Source of the DNA: Amoebidium appalachense
Taxonomy: Eukaryota > Ichthyosporea
Direction: 5' to 3'
NCBI GenBank assembly: GCA_963693365.1
Contig: CAVNZM010000042.1
Location: 1-34,862 of the forward strand
DNA length: 34,862 nt
In this document: positions 33,797 through 34,862 of the stretch, piece by piece
Layout of the letters: each line of letters starts with the position of its first letter
Numbering within the stretch: position 1 is the stretch's first letter
The notes under the pieces: generated by a model
Database searches by the model: none
Seen by the model: only the letters and a program-made list of their open reading frames with translations
Told to the model about the DNA's origin: nothing
Made by a program: the position numbers and the translations under genes

Positions 33797-34862
33797 TTAA
33801 AGGTGACTCTGAATCTTGATATACGATATCAAATAACATGAAATAACACCAGATGTGGCAGGAAGCCCCTCCCATGAAAAAACCTTTCCGCCTCTTGCAT
33901 TCTTCAGGGGTCCCAAGACACGTTTAACTGCCATTCCAAACAGTCTTTGACTTGGCTTGCTTCCAGTGTGGCTAGCATTACGATCCCACCAGAGCTTATA
34001 CAAGTCGAAGAGTGGTGTTGGTTGCACGAATGCTCCATCCGGGATGACAGGCATATTGTCGCATCCATTCTCACGATTCATCAGATCTCGTAAGAACTGC
34101 AGTTCGTTGGGGGTGCCGAGTTCGGCCAGCTGTCTCCGCAGATGCGTATCCGGGGGTGAGGGCATGTACCTTTGCACTCCTTCCTCCATCATCAACTCGT
34201 CAACTATAGCTTCTAGAACGGCTGTGTCCCGGTGATGGCTAGTAAAACGGTCAAAATAAGCTCTGTCTCCTCGGTAGATAGGGGAGCATTCGAAACATGC
34301 CCATCGACGGTCAGACTCCTCCAATGACAGTGGAGCCTCTTCGTTGGACAAAACAACATAACGTTCACATGCACCAACACTGATTGCGTCACATCCTTTC
34401 TTTTCAAGTAACTGGACAGATTCCGTGATTCTCGCTTTCATTTGATGGTTTATGTCGATGTTCCCATACCAGAAAACCTCGTCGCACACTATCAATATCC
34501 TGTTTGCAAGATGAGAGTTGAAGTTTGACGCCATGTGCTTTTTGTTTGTGATGCAGACATAGTAGTCCCTCCCCAGTATATCCCCAAGGACGTTAAAAAA
34601 TATGTTCTTTCCAACACCTTGAATGGAACGGAAAGCAAGTGCTGTGCCCGGCTTTGTGTCTGGGTATTGAAACATTTGGGCGAGCCATTGCCGTGTGTAC
34701 TTGTATGAGACGGCGTCACCTGCACACAACACATCACGGAGGTGATCGAAAAACAACTGTGTCAGTGACGTGCGCAGCTGTCGTTCAGGAGAAAACACCA
34801 CCCTCAACCCACGGAACAAATTGAATGGTCTTGCGTTTGTTAGAACGTTCGATGGTTTACGG
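33797..34862 (-). CDS. D5-like SF3 helicase, N-terminus beyond window
   Basis: Replicative DNA helicase. The frame is open to the right edge (upstream codons read RKPSNVLTNARPFNLF), so the N-terminus is missing. Counting from 34819: Walker A IQGVGKN (66-72), Walker B LIVCDEVFW (109-117), sensor VVLSNEE (155-161), Arg-rich DRRW (170-173), then a C-terminal winged-helix-like domain (about 235-340) shared with the nuclease gene. This is the SF3/D5-like (DUF5906-type) helicase of large DNA viruses, virophages and polinton-like viruses. The primase is a separate gene 15 kb away rather than fused upstream, as far as the window shows. Confidence 0.85.
   Translation of the reverse strand, partial: RKPSNVLTNARPFNLFRGLRVVFSPERQLRTSLTQLFFDHLRDVLCAGDAVSYKYTRQWLAQMFQYPDTKPGTALAFRSIQGVGKNIFFNVLGDILGRDYYVCITNKKHMASNFNSHLANRILIVCDEVFWYGNIDINHQMKARITESVQLLEKKGCDAISVGACERYVVLSNEEAPLSLEESDRRWACFECSPIYRGDRAYFDRFTSHHRDTAVLEAIVDELMMEEGVQRYMPSPPDTHLRRQLAELGTPNELQFLRDLMNRENGCDNMPVIPDGAFVQPTPLFDLYKLWWDRNASHTGSKPSQRLFGMAVKRVLGPLKNARGGKVFSWEGLPATSGVISCYLISYIKIQSHL

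Larger units (their letters stand above)
13557..34862. other. Virus-like gene island
   Basis: About 22 short-spaced, intron-free genes on both strands, often convergent or separated by under 50 bp. They include a PrimPol-type primase, an SF3 helicase, a PD-(D/E)XK nuclease, nucleotidyltransferase/SP-RING, Bro-like and F-box genes, small membrane proteins and basic proteins. This mix is known from large eukaryotic DNA viruses and related integrated elements. No capsid, packaging or polymerase gene is visible, so the block is either part of a larger element or a remnant. The right end is not reached. Confidence 0.7.

Overview
The window looks like nuclear DNA of a unicellular eukaryote carrying two retrotransposons, long microsatellite fields and a dense, intron-free block of virus-like genes. 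Evidence for a eukaryote: a Ty1/copia element, a DIRS-type (tyrosine-recombinase) retrotransposon, TATA and CCAAT boxes, TGEKP-linked C2H2 zinc fingers, F-box proteins and very long CT, C, CA and GT runs. I cannot name the species; a protist or alga is the likeliest source.

Left part (1-13.5 kb). A minus-strand copia element (about 0.18-3.67 kb) has gag and a pol cut off inside reverse transcriptase. Next come three tandem 0.73-0.88 kb units (3.75-5.79 kb), each with CCAAT and TATA boxes and a 13-bp minisatellite. A 5'-truncated DIRS/PAT-like element follows (about 5.98-10.5 kb): gag, RT-RNase H and tyrosine recombinase, all in one frame and separated by stops, then a 90-bp split direct repeat flanking a promoter-like segment. 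From 10.86 to 13.56 kb the sequence is almost all low complexity.

Right part (13.56-34.86 kb). Some 22 compact genes on both strands resemble an endogenous large-DNA-virus or virus-like element. Replication genes are a PrimPol/UL52-type primase (17.4-18.5 kb), a D5-like SF3 helicase running off the right edge, and a PD-(D/E)XK nuclease carrying a second copy of the helicase C-terminal domain. Host-interaction candidates are a nucleotidyltransferase fused to an SP-RING-like finger, two F-box proteins, a Bro/MSV199-like protein and a C2H2 protein. Virion candidates are a 1.2-kaa coiled-coil protein, a beta-rich 222-aa protein, several small single-pass membrane proteins, a protein with two PAN-like repeats and a set of Arg/Lys-rich small proteins, one only 24 aa long. 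No major capsid protein, packaging ATPase or DNA polymerase is in the window, so the lineage (nucleocytovirus, mirusvirus, polinton-like or other) is open.

Regulation. At least eight island genes have a T4-T7 tract 11-17 nt before the ATG, a candidate element-specific core promoter. The primase/nucleotidyltransferase pair shares a divergent promoter with five ATTGG boxes. CCAAT boxes also occur in the DIRS promoter, the tandem repeats and several island spacers, so transposons and the virus-like block may use the same host factor.
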